A DNA stretch of 21,012 bases, from assembly GCA_045533175.1 (NCBI GenBank), contig JAZSHJ010000040.1, forward strand, positions 1 through 21,012, written 5' to 3'. Shown piece by piece: positions 6,469-14,505 of the stretch (position 1 is the first letter of the stretch; the number at the start of each line of letters is the position of its first letter). Under the pieces are notes generated by a model that worked only from the letters and a program-made list of their open reading frames with translations, made no database searches and had not been told where the DNA came from. The stretch comes from SIG588 sp045533175 (lineage in GTDB: Bacteria; Bacillota; Clostridia; Oscillospirales; Acutalibacteraceae). Position numbers and translations under genes: made by a program.

Positions 6469-9168
6469 TTACAGCCGATAGGCAATTTCTTGGAAAATGG
6501 TTTCAATGAAGCCCCACAACTTACCGGTCAACGAGAAGAGCAACATCGCAAGGAACATGATCGCAACCATGCCGAGCAACGAGAGGATGACCGTAAGCAA
6601 GTTTTTGCTGAAGGTGTAATCCTGCACCACCATTGAACCGAATACCACCAGCAGCCCCATCCACAGATAGGCGACCGACTGGAAGAACACGAGGAACGGT
6701 TGCTCATCCAACGAGAAGATGTGACTGAGCAAGGTGGAGGGGATCAACAACACGATCAGCGGGATCAAGCCGTAGCACAGCGCGATGAAGATATCCTTCA
6801 TGCTGCCTTCACCACTCATAAGGGTGGTGAAGCACCAACTGGCCACAACCCACAGCAGCACCGGAAGCAGTACGTTCGCCGCCTGTTGCACCAAGCTGAT
6901 CTCTTCGACCGCTACGTTGTTGAACAGGTACGCCGTGCCGGTGGCCTGGAACACAAACGCGATGACTGCCGCCACCAAGAAGGTGACTGCCGCGCGCACA
7001 CTGCCGCGTTTTTCACGTTTGATTTCCCAGAAGCCGTTGATGGGGTGGAATACCGCGCGCCAACCGTAGCAGAGTTCTTCCACATAGGTGGTAGCCGTGC
7101 CGGTGATATGCAATTTGGCATTCACCTTGTTGATGGCGCGGAACGCGAAGTACAGCGCCACACCGATCACGATCGGCACCGCCAGTACGATCAACAGATT
7201 GTCACGCACATACAGCGAACGGTAATCCTTGAACGCCTTGGAGTAGCCTTCCGTGTCACGGGCCAACTTGTAATATTCCATCGCTTTTTGATAGAGTTCT
7301 TTTGCCTGCGCACCTTCGGCCTGTGCCGCGCTGCGCATATAGCTCTTCGCCAAACCGATGTAAGCCAAGTCGAAGTTGGAGTTTAACTTCTGAACGTACT
7401 GCCAAGCCTCTTCCGATTTTGCGTACTCACGTGCCGCATCGGCGTTCAACGCAATTTCGATCTGCTCGGCATACGCGGTTTGCTTGAAGCGGGTAATGCA
7501 ACCGGTGGTCTTATCCATAACCAACAGGTCGGTTCCTTGATAGACCGCCGCGCTGATCAGCGTGAACACACCGAGCTGCGAACCCGAACCGCCGAAGGCA
7601 TACAGCAAGTTACCTTCGGAATCATAGGTGAACAGTTTGTTCGCCTTATCGTCCACCAGAGTATACACGCCGGTATCTCCCTTGATGGCTACATCCACGA
7701 TGGAGGATACGGCTTTCACATCTTCCACCACGTCGCCGGCAGGCGCCCAGATACCGTTACGCACCAACACGTCGTCACCGCTGGGGTTCAAACGCTTCAC
7801 GGGAGCCGTTGCCGAATTGCCGTCTTCCAGATGAGTGAAAATATCCGTGTTTTCCATCGAGTTGGCGGTGATCCACACGAAGTTCTTCGAGTCGATCGCG
7901 ATGTTGTTGTACACACGCGGCACCGTACGCACGGTACGGGCACGCTGTTCATCCGTCTGGAACAGTTGCAAGAACCATTGGAACACACTACCGGTAACCT
8001 TTTGAGCACCGTAGTAACCCATAAACTCACCGTCGGAACTCAACTGCATGATACCCGAGTTGACGTTCTTGATGTTGATGTACATACGGCCGGCCGCATC
8101 CAACACCAACGAGGTGGGCTTAAAGATAAATTCGGACGAGAGGATGGAGGATTCGGGTTTCTCGATGCTCTCCACCACTTCGTAGCTGCCAAGACGCCAT
8201 TTGTCCATGCCTTCAGGCATCTGCAACTTCAAAATACGCTCCCCACCGGTATCGGCGATGTACAGCGTACCGTCTGCCGTAACAAACACGCCTTCGGGCG
8301 CGGTCAAGTTATCGGCAGAGGGGTCAAGTTCACCACTCATCAAGAAATTTTCCCAACATTCAAAGCATGCGCGTTCTTCGTCCGTTTCGCCGCGCGTCTG
8401 AGAAGCGATCTCTTCCGCATCCAACGAACTGTAAAGGAACGTCACGTAGGTGAACTCCTTGATCATATCCCAGATACCGACATCGGCGCCGCCCACGCTT
8501 TCAAAGTGGGGCATCACCACACCGGCTGCCTCATACTCCGCTTTCACGACGTCGTATTCGGCTTCCATAGGCGTCGTGTTGCTCTCGGAGGTAAACACCG
8601 CCGCCAAGCGTGCACGGATAGCGAGGAAATCATCGGGGGTAAAGGTCGGTGCAGTAAGCATCGCCGCCTTTTCCGGATCCGTTTCCTCGGCCTTTTTCTC
8701 CGCCATCTTTTCAAGACGGCGAACCAGCGCGTCTTCCCAAGTGGACTCTTCTTCCGCCATTCGTTCCGTCAAGAACGGAACGATAGCCGTGTAGTTGATG
8801 ATCGGGGCTTCCACGCCACCGATGACACCGACATACTTCATGTCGGCATCAAACGCAACCACGCGGTTGTTACCGGTATCCGCCACATAGAAGTGACCGT
8901 CCGGTGCCAAGAACAGATCGCTCGGATCCTTCAGCGGCGTGCGAAGGCCCATCGCCGAACGATCCAACAGCGCGTCCGCCACATACGCGTGCGGACTCTT
9001 CATATCCATACCGTCAAAATCGTAGGTATAGGTCGTGTAGGGTACAAATGTCGAGTCGGAGATGCTGGCCGCAGACGCGCTGAAGCCAAGGGACGCCAGC
9101 ATCAACACGACCAACGCGAGTACGCCGACACGCTTGGTTACTTGTTTCAGTTTCTGACTCACCTTCAT
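6469..9168 (-). CDS. Membrane protein with NHL beta-propeller, TPR-like and Yip1 domains
   Basis: This 899-residue protein has an unusual composition. A signal sequence (about 1-33) leads into NHL-type propeller repeats: LAPDGHFYVADTGNNRVVAF near residue 90, VTADGTLYIADTGGERILKL near 300, and weaker copies to about 560. A mostly charged helical insertion (about 125-275) splits the first and second repeats. A TPR-like helical stretch (about 575-650) comes next, then a membrane segment near 656-676 and a polytopic Yip1-type domain to the C-terminus (YGWRAVFHPINGFWEIKREKRGS followed by about five hydrophobic segments). NHL propellers usually bind proteins or sugars; Yip1 domains are membrane-embedded with unclear bacterial roles. 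I infer a membrane-anchored organiser or sensor for the transporter. The codon before this ATG is GTG, so a start at 9171 is possible; either lies within 5 bases of the upstream stop, suggesting translational coupling. Confidence 0.85.
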   Translation of the reverse strand: MKVSQKLKQVTKRVGVLALVVLMLASLGFSASAASISDSTFVPYTTYTYDFDGMDMKSPHAYVADALLDRSAMGLRTPLKDPSDLFLAPDGHFYVADTGNNRVVAFDADMKYVGVIGGVEAPIINYTAIVPFLTERMAEEESTWEDALVRRLEKMAEKKAEETDPEKAAMLTAPTFTPDDFLAIRARLAAVFTSESNTTPMEAEYDVVKAEYEAAGVVMPHFESVGGADVGIWDMIKEFTYVTFLYSSLDAEEIASQTRGETDEERACFECWENFLMSGELDPSADNLTAPEGVFVTADGTLYIADTGGERILKLQMPEGMDKWRLGSYEVVESIEKPESSILSSEFIFKPTSLVLDAAGRMYINIKNVNSGIMQLSSDGEFMGYYGAQKVTGSVFQWFLQLFQTDEQRARTVRTVPRVYNNIAIDSKNFVWITANSMENTDIFTHLEDGNSATAPVKRLNPSGDDVLVRNGIWAPAGDVVEDVKAVSSIVDVAIKGDTGVYTLVDDKANKLFTYDSEGNLLYAFGGSGSQLGVFTLISAAVYQGTDLLVMDKTTGCITRFKQTAYAEQIEIALNADAAREYAKSEEAWQYVQKLNSNFDLAYIGLAKSYMRSAAQAEGAQAKELYQKAMEYYKLARDTEGYSKAFKDYRSLYVRDNLLIVLAVPIVIGVALYFAFRAINKVNAKLHITGTATTYVEELCYGWRAVFHPINGFWEIKREKRGSVRAAVTFLVAAVIAFVFQATGTAYLFNNVAVEEISLVQQAANVLLPVLLWVVASWCFTTLMSGEGSMKDIFIALCYGLIPLIVLLIPSTLLSHIFSLDEQPFLVFFQSVAYLWMGLLVVFGSMVVQDYTFSKNLLTVILSLLGMVAIMFLAMLLFSLTGKLWGFIETIFQEIAYRL

Positions 9169-9172
9169 CACC

Positions 9173-10039
9173 TTACTCTTTCATACCGGAGGAACCCATC
9201 GTTTCCACCACGTTACTTTGTGTGAAAATGAACACCGCGATCGGGACGATCATCATGACCACACTCGCCGCAGCCGCCGCATTGGTACGGGCGATACCGC
9301 CGGCCAGGATCTGGCTCATCGCGTAGTTCAGCGTCTTCCAGTTTTCGCTGTAGATCGTGTTGACCGCACCGGTGTTCCACAAGCCACTAAAGCTGAGCAC
9401 GATCAAGGTCAGCCATGCGGGTTTCATCGTCGGCATGACGATGCCGAAGAAGATGCGGAATTCGCCGGCACCGTCGATGCGGGCCGGTTCCAGAACCGCG
9501 TCCTGAATGGATTCCATGTTCTGCTTCATCAAATACAAGCCCAATGTGCTTTGCCATGCGGGAAGTATGATGACCAGCGGGTTATCGAGCAGGCCGAGCC
9601 AGGTGAACACCATGAAGCTCGGGATACCCAGCACCGTTGCGTTGAATAACAATGCGGTAACGATGGTCTGGAACATCCATTTGGAACCCGGGAAAGCCAT
9701 TTTCGCGAACGCGTAAGCCGCCATCGAAGCGATGACCACGTGGCCGAAGGTACCGGTCACGGAGATCAGCACCGTGTTGAATATGTAACGCGAGAACGGG
9801 ATCGTCTGGTCACCGATCAAACGGAACAAATCACGAAAACTCTTCAAGGTGGGGTTACGCACGAAGAAGCGAGGCGGGAACACGAACAATTCGTCCATCG
9901 GTTTCAATGCCTGACAGACCGAATAGATCATCGGCAACAACATGAAGGCACCGAAGAGCGACAACACGATGGTAACACCCACGTTGCCGGCAACGGAACG
10001 ATTCAGTTGCTTGGTACGTTTTGCAGGTTTTTTAGCCAT
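9173..10039 (-). CDS. Carbohydrate ABC transporter permease, MalG type (pair A)
   Basis: This 288-residue MalG-like permease has an N-terminal membrane segment (about residues 20-42), the usual DELFVFPPRFFVRNPTLKSF stretch after it, and six predicted membrane segments in all. The docking loop is near residue 184 (EPARIDGAGEFRIFFGIVMP), with EPA instead of the common EAA. I chose the ATG at 10039; an in-frame TTG at 10045 is less likely, and the GGGGGGAGAG ribosome binding site is well spaced for the ATG. The gene sits 20 bases after the MalF-type permease and directly before the NHL-Yip1 gene. It forms the first permease pair, closest to the binding protein, and is the pair most likely to work with it. 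Confidence 0.92.
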   Translation of the reverse strand: MAKKPAKRTKQLNRSVAGNVGVTIVLSLFGAFMLLPMIYSVCQALKPMDELFVFPPRFFVRNPTLKSFRDLFRLIGDQTIPFSRYIFNTVLISVTGTFGHVVIASMAAYAFAKMAFPGSKWMFQTIVTALLFNATVLGIPSFMVFTWLGLLDNPLVIILPAWQSTLGLYLMKQNMESIQDAVLEPARIDGAGEFRIFFGIVMPTMKPAWLTLIVLSFSGLWNTGAVNTIYSENWKTLNYAMSQILAGGIARTNAAAAASVVMMIVPIAVFIFTQSNVVETMGSSGMKE

Positions 10040-10059
10040 GTTCAACTCTCCCCCCTTCG

Positions 10060-11001
10060 TTATTCGCCGACCTTGGCCAACATCTTCTTAATCAGATGGT
10101 TGGTCAAGATCATCACGATGAACAGCACGGCCGCAATTGCCGAGGCATAACCCATTTCGTAACGCTGTCCACCGTAGTCTTCCATGTGGTTAACAATGGT
10201 GTGCGTTGCGTAGTCGGTGGAGGGGAAGCCCACCAAACCGTTCAGGTTAGCACCGATACCGAACGCCGAGGAAATGGTCATAACCGCACCGAACATCAGC
10301 ATCGGACGCATGGTGGGCAAGGTAATGAACCACAACTCCTGCCACCGGTTCTTGATACCGTCGATCGCGCCCGCTTCGTAGTAGGAACGGCTGATGTTCT
10401 GCAAACCGGCGATGAACGCCAAGAAACTGGTGCCAAGCGAGGACCACAGCAGAACGACGATAACTAACGGCATCATATATTCGGTATTATAGAACCAACG
10501 AACCGGTGCATCGATCAAGCCGAGCTCGAGCAACCATGCGTTCGCGTAACCGTACGCGTCGTTGGAAAACACGATCTGCCAGATCATCATGACGTTACCG
10601 ACTAGCGACGGCGCGTAGAAAATAACCGTCACGATGGAACGCAACCACGGCTTCAAGTCGTTGATCAGCCACGCCAGCAAGAAACTGAGCATGTAACTGA
10701 CAGGACCGGTGATAACCGCCAGCAAGAAGGTGTTACGGATGGCGAGGATGAACACCTCATCATCCAGGAACATACGAATGTAGTTGTCCATACCGATGAA
10801 CCGCGGGAAGTTCAACATGTTAAACTCCGTAAAGCCCAACAGCAAGGAGATGACCACCGGTGCCACGGTGAACAAGCAGAAAAGGATGAAGTAGGGCATC
10901 ACGAACACATAAGCGATGCCACCCTCTTTAAGGCGCTGTCCAAGCGGCTTTTTGCGGATAATGACTTCCTTTGCCGCGGCGGCTGCCATATCTTGTGACA
11001 T
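10060..11001 (-). CDS. Sugar ABC transporter permease, MalF type (pair A)
   Basis: This 313-residue MalF-like permease starts with about 30 mostly cytoplasmic residues, has its first membrane segment at about 29-52 (YVFVMPYFILFCLFTVAPVV) and five more after it. The docking loop lies near residue 208 (YEAGAIDGIKNRWQELWFITLP); compared with its relatives it carries a slightly longer spacer between IDG and the hydrophobic half. A strong ribosome binding site, AGGAGGT, lies 7-8 bases before the ATG. The gene is 24 bases after the solute-binding protein gene, the standard order for this importer class. It should form a heterodimer with the product of the next gene. Confidence 0.93.
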   Translation of the reverse strand: MSQDMAAAAAKEVIIRKKPLGQRLKEGGIAYVFVMPYFILFCLFTVAPVVISLLLGFTEFNMLNFPRFIGMDNYIRMFLDDEVFILAIRNTFLLAVITGPVSYMLSFLLAWLINDLKPWLRSIVTVIFYAPSLVGNVMMIWQIVFSNDAYGYANAWLLELGLIDAPVRWFYNTEYMMPLVIVVLLWSSLGTSFLAFIAGLQNISRSYYEAGAIDGIKNRWQELWFITLPTMRPMLMFGAVMTISSAFGIGANLNGLVGFPSTDYATHTIVNHMEDYGGQRYEMGYASAIAAVLFIVMILTNHLIKKMLAKVGE

Positions 11002-11025
11002 AATCTTTACCTCCTCTTTCCTGCA

Positions 11026-14000
11026 TTAACGGCCGAACTCAGCTCTCTTACGAGTGAGCTCAGCATTCAGCGACGAGATGTATTTCTGCAGCGCGTCGCC
11101 GGGATCGGTACTGTTGTTGTATGCTTCGGCAAACGCAAAGCCGAGCACACGAACGGTGTAGTAACTGCCGGGCACTTCGGGAGTACCCACCACGCTCTTC
11201 CATTGGCCCATGATGTTGTTAAGATCCTTCGTGGACCAAGCCATGCGGTTGAGCGCCTTCACGTTGGCAACTGCCTGACGGGCCGCACCGTTCATGGCGG
11301 TTTCCATTTCGTTACCGTAGTTCAGCATGGTATCTTCGCTGGTCCACCACTGCATGAACTCCCACGCGGCCTTTTGATCTTCGCAACCGCGCATCATAAC
11401 CACGGCCGAGCCACCGGTCGTCTGTGCATTGTTGATGGAACCGTCTTCCTGCACCGTACCGGGAATCTGGTACATCGCCCAGTCACCGCGGATTTCCGGA
11501 GCAAACAGACTCAACTGGTTGTACAGACCGTAATCGCAGATCATCAACGGCACTTCGCCCGAACGGAAACGGTTGGCCGCATCGTAGTCGGTCGGGAAAC
11601 CGTACAACGTGAAGTATTCGCACATTTTGGTGAAGCATTGCACCGCCGTGGACGAATCGAGGTTTGCAGCCTTACCTTCGTCCACACCGCGGTCGCCGAG
11701 GTACAGCGGCACACCCTGCTGATACATGAACATCAAGAGAGCACCCAAGTCGTGGCCCAGACCGATGTACATGTTACGTTTTTGCAATTCGGGGATGAGC
11801 AACTCGAGGTCTTCCCACGTTTCGGGAACCTTCAAATTCAAGTCGGTGAAAATGTCGGTACGCACGAACATCATGTTGAAGGCTTCGGTTTCGGGCAAGG
11901 CGAACGTCTTGCCTTCATAAGTATAAGGAATCAAAGCACTGATGGAAGACGTGGTGCCTTCGCCCGCTTCGTAGTTCGGGTTGAAGCGCTGAATAACTTC
12001 GTTGAAGCCTTCCATTTCTTCCAACGCGATAACCGCATCACGCACCGCGTAGTTGACCGGTTCGCCCTTGGCCACACCAAGGCAGACATCCGGGCCGCGT
12101 CCCGCAAGCACGCAGGGCAGAACCGCCGCCGCAGACACCAACTGGAGGTTTACGGTGATGTTGGAATAAGGAGTAAACGTCGTATCGATCAAGGTACGAA
12201 TGATGTTCGCCTGGTCACGACCGGAGGTCACCCACACGGTGATGCTGCTGCCGGTACCCAAACCGGACGCCGTCGCACCAACCGACTGGTAGTCGGTCAC
12301 GAAGGACGAGAGGAAGTTCTGCACGCCGAACCACAGGTCGGGGAAGAAGCCACCGCCCGCTTTCGGAGCCTTCGCCACATCGGGAGTCAACGCGATGTAG
12401 TCCAGTTTCATCGGCTGAGAGGCGGATTCCAAAATCCACGTACCGAGTGCGGACAGGTTGTCTTTGAACATTGAGAACTTCGCCGCGATAACGAACGGAT
12501 CGTCGGTCATCTGGCGCACAACGGTGGACATCTTTTCGAGGGTAGCCACGCGCTCACCCTTTTCACCGGTCAGCTCCACCAGGCCGTTCACGATATCCTC
12601 CAGTTCGGCCGCCTGCGTCGCCATGTCCGCGAGAGTTTCGGGGATCAGTTCTTCAAAGCGGTAACTGCGGTATTTATCCGGTGTGGAACCGGTGATCATC
12701 AAGATGGTGCGATAGTCGGCATTCAACTTCGTCATAACATCGGACACACGGTTGAGAAGTTTACCCATATCGCCCAGAACCGCTTCCATACGCAGGGTGT
12801 ATGTACGACCTGCTTCAAAATAGAAGTAGTAAGGCTTGCCGCTGTCGTCGCTGAGCGTCACGTTGGTCCACGCGTTGTTGTAGTCGAACGTAAATGCTTC
12901 CGCTTCGGCGAACGGCACCTCACCGTCGATGGTCAGACGGCGGGAGATCTTAACACCGGAATAGATGTCCTGCTTGTAACGCAAGGTCATGGCGTACAGG
13001 CCGGTCTGCTCGGGTGTGACGGTCCATTCCACCCAGCTACCGCTGCTTTGCCACTTTTCACCGCCGATATAGTTCAGCTTGGTGACGAAGGGATCTTGCG
13101 GCATGGTGCCGGCCGACGAACGGTCGCACAGCGGATAGTTGGATTTTTCGGATTTCAGTACAATATCCTCCGCCTGAATGAACAGGTTCGAGGTTGCAGC
13201 CTGCTTATAGCCGTTCTGCTGATAGGTCTTTTCCACCTCGGCATACGTCGGAAGCGGCTGTTGACCGAACAGCGTGATGGAATAAAGCAGCATTGCCTCG
13301 CGGCGGGATTCCAGCGTGATGCTGTGTTCGCCCGCTTCGAGATAGAACTGCATCGGCGCCGCAAGGTATCCTTCGGCATCATACAGGTCGCGGGAGATCC
13401 AGGTGAACACTTCCTCCTGGCTCGGGCGAATGTCGTTACCGTTGATATCCTTTAAGCGGTTGCCGCTGTCGTCCAGACGGTACACATCCTTGAACACACG
13501 GCGCAAAGTAAGATATTCCGCCTCTTCGTAAGGCACCGCACCGTCCACCAGCATACGGCGTTCGATGGTACTGCCCTTACTGTACGAGGCGTTAAAGCCG
13601 TGATACACGAGGTTCACACTATACAGAGCCGTTTCGGGCACCGTAAACTTAAAGGTGACCGCACCGATCTCATCGGGGTTCTTATCCTCTTTCAGCAGCA
13701 GGGCAGACTCATAGTCCCCCAGCGCCAAAGCCCCTTCGTTCGTTTCTTTGGTGATTCGCTCGACCGATGCAGCGGCGTTCGCTTCGTACGCGCCCTGTGC
13801 ACCTGCCAAGATAACCACCTTCGAAGTCGCCGATGCCGCCTTGGCATCCGGATACTTCGCAAGGTATGCCTCGTATCCGTTCGGATTCAGGCTGGCTGCG
13901 GCGTCGCCTCCGTCGGCCGTCGCCTCGGCCACTACTGACAATACCGGTACGGCATTCAGCGAGAACACGAGGATAACAGCCAGCGCGACCATCAGTATGT

Positions 14001-14034
14001 GACGGATGGCTTTGCCTTGTTCAAAAACGCTCAT
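11026..14034 (-). CDS. Giant extracellular solute-binding protein with N-terminal carbohydrate-binding-like modules
   Basis: The 1002 residues are more than twice the usual ~430 of a sugar-binding protein. The C-terminal part (about 598-1002) is a family 1-type solute-binding protein: it begins SSITVWVTSGRDQAN and contains GRGPDVCLG, YEGKTFALPETEAFNMMFVR, a VPETWEDLE motif and TTGGSAVVMMRG. Before it lie two beta-rich modules (about 72-260 and 285-560) resembling galactose-binding or CBM35-like domains: each has a YSVNLVYHG or LYAMTLRYKQ strand, a repeated R-R-L/M-VDG/IDGEVPFxEAE pattern and a final strand. The second appears split by a helical insert before its closing LDYIALTPD. The N-terminus has a hydrophobic segment (about 13-36) but no lipobox cysteine, so it may be membrane-anchored by that segment or secreted. 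First gene of the operon, with GGAGGGA 6 bases upstream. Confidence 0.9.
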   Translation of the reverse strand: MSVFEQGKAIRHILMVALAVILVFSLNAVPVLSVVAEATADGGDAAASLNPNGYEAYLAKYPDAKAASATSKVVILAGAQGAYEANAAASVERITKETNEGALALGDYESALLLKEDKNPDEIGAVTFKFTVPETALYSVNLVYHGFNASYSKGSTIERRMLVDGAVPYEEAEYLTLRRVFKDVYRLDDSGNRLKDINGNDIRPSQEEVFTWISRDLYDAEGYLAAPMQFYLEAGEHSITLESRREAMLLYSITLFGQQPLPTYAEVEKTYQQNGYKQAATSNLFIQAEDIVLKSEKSNYPLCDRSSAGTMPQDPFVTKLNYIGGEKWQSSGSWVEWTVTPEQTGLYAMTLRYKQDIYSGVKISRRLTIDGEVPFAEAEAFTFDYNNAWTNVTLSDDSGKPYYFYFEAGRTYTLRMEAVLGDMGKLLNRVSDVMTKLNADYRTILMITGSTPDKYRSYRFEELIPETLADMATQAAELEDIVNGLVELTGEKGERVATLEKMSTVVRQMTDDPFVIAAKFSMFKDNLSALGTWILESASQPMKLDYIALTPDVAKAPKAGGGFFPDLWFGVQNFLSSFVTDYQSVGATASGLGTGSSITVWVTSGRDQANIIRTLIDTTFTPYSNITVNLQLVSAAAVLPCVLAGRGPDVCLGVAKGEPVNYAVRDAVIALEEMEGFNEVIQRFNPNYEAGEGTTSSISALIPYTYEGKTFALPETEAFNMMFVRTDIFTDLNLKVPETWEDLELLIPELQKRNMYIGLGHDLGALLMFMYQQGVPLYLGDRGVDEGKAANLDSSTAVQCFTKMCEYFTLYGFPTDYDAANRFRSGEVPLMICDYGLYNQLSLFAPEIRGDWAMYQIPGTVQEDGSINNAQTTGGSAVVMMRGCEDQKAAWEFMQWWTSEDTMLNYGNEMETAMNGAARQAVANVKALNRMAWSTKDLNNIMGQWKSVVGTPEVPGSYYTVRVLGFAFAEAYNNSTDPGDALQKYISSLNAELTRKRAEFGR

Positions 14035-14094
14035 AATGTGTCCCTCCGTAAGAATTGGTGAAACTGCAAGCGCACCTCACCATGTCTGAAATTC

Positions 14095-14139
14095 CGCTGT
14101 TTTTGTCGAGAAAGTCAAATTTCTTGCCCAAAAGCAGCG
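14095..14139 (-). promoter_or_regulatory. Nested inverted repeat in the operon leader
   Basis: In the untranslated leader of the transporter operon, 11-base outer arms (14095-14105 and 14129-14139, one mismatch) enclose 5-base inner arms (AGAAA at 14109-14113 and TTTCT at 14120-14124). The RNA could fold into a long hairpin ending about 60 nt before the start codon of the binding protein. It has no T run on the minus strand, so it is not a simple terminator. It might be an RNA stabiliser, a protein-binding site or an operator; I cannot choose. Confidence 0.45.
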
Positions 14140-14184
14140 TTTCTTTCGTCAACATAGTGAACCACGCTAAAATTTAACATGATA

Positions 14185-14213
14185 AATATAGCACAATTAC
14201 CACTCCGTGTCAA
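14185..14213 (-). promoter_or_regulatory. Strong extended -10 promoter of the transporter operon
   Basis: On the minus strand, TTGACA (14213-14208) is followed after exactly 17 bases by TATATT (14190-14185), with a TGC just before the -10 box (extended -10). Transcription should start near 14178, leaving a leader of about 143 nt before the ATG at 14034. Confidence 0.85.
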
Positions 14214-14246
14214 CTGTTTTGACCATAGAAAGTTCGTAATTTTTGC

Positions 14247-14266
14247 GGCAATTTATGAGAATTGCC
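14247..14266. promoter_or_regulatory. Palindrome upstream of the operon promoter, possible operator
   Basis: A perfect inverted repeat, GGCAATT (14247-14253) and AATTGCC (14260-14266) with a 6-base spacer, lies about 34 bases upstream of the -35 box of the transporter promoter, a typical place for an activator site. No regulator gene is in the window to pair with it. Confidence 0.35.
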
Positions 14267-14461
14267 CAACAATCCTTCTCGTTTTCGGGTATCTTGCACA
14301 CCAAAAATCGTCAAAAAGACGAATTTCGCCTTTCTCGCTTGTTTAATATGACGAATAAAACCGAGTTTTGCTTGCGTAGCGATAAAAAACGAATGTACAA
14401 ATTACCGAAATGGCGGCGTTTGAACTTTTTTTCTTGCAAAAATTGCTTTTTTGTAAAAATC

Positions 14462-14499
14462 AAAAAACGCCTCTTGGCGGCGAGCCAACAAGAGGCGTT
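14462..14499 (-). terminator. Intrinsic terminator of hpf
   Basis: Arms AACGCCTCTTG (14466-14476) and CAAGAGGCGTT (14489-14499) pair over 11 bp. On the minus strand the hairpin is followed by a run of six T. It lies 6 bases after the hpf stop codon. An alternative inner pairing, TTGGC with GCCAA, is possible. Confidence 0.88.
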
Positions 14500-14505
14500 C
14501 CATTG

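Larger units (their letters stand above)
14035..14505. other. 471-bp intergenic region between hpf and the transporter operon
   Basis: This is AT-rich and non-coding as far as can be seen. From right to left it holds the hpf terminator (14462-14499), an AT-rich stretch with a small hairpin (TCGTC at 14308-14312, GACGA at 14318-14322), the palindrome at 14247-14266, the operon promoter and the operon leader. A 97-codon plus-strand frame (14243-14536) crosses the terminator and resembles no protein I know; I do not call it. Confidence 0.6.

Noticed and set aside
7480..9225. A 581-codon plus-strand frame antisense to the NHL-Yip1 gene
   Set aside because: Same reasons: composition of a shadow frame, no domain, and the opposite strand encodes a clear protein.
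14130..14146. Possible catabolite-response (cre) site in the transporter operon leader
   Set aside because: Only the centre (AAACGCT) fits the CcpA consensus; both flanks fail.
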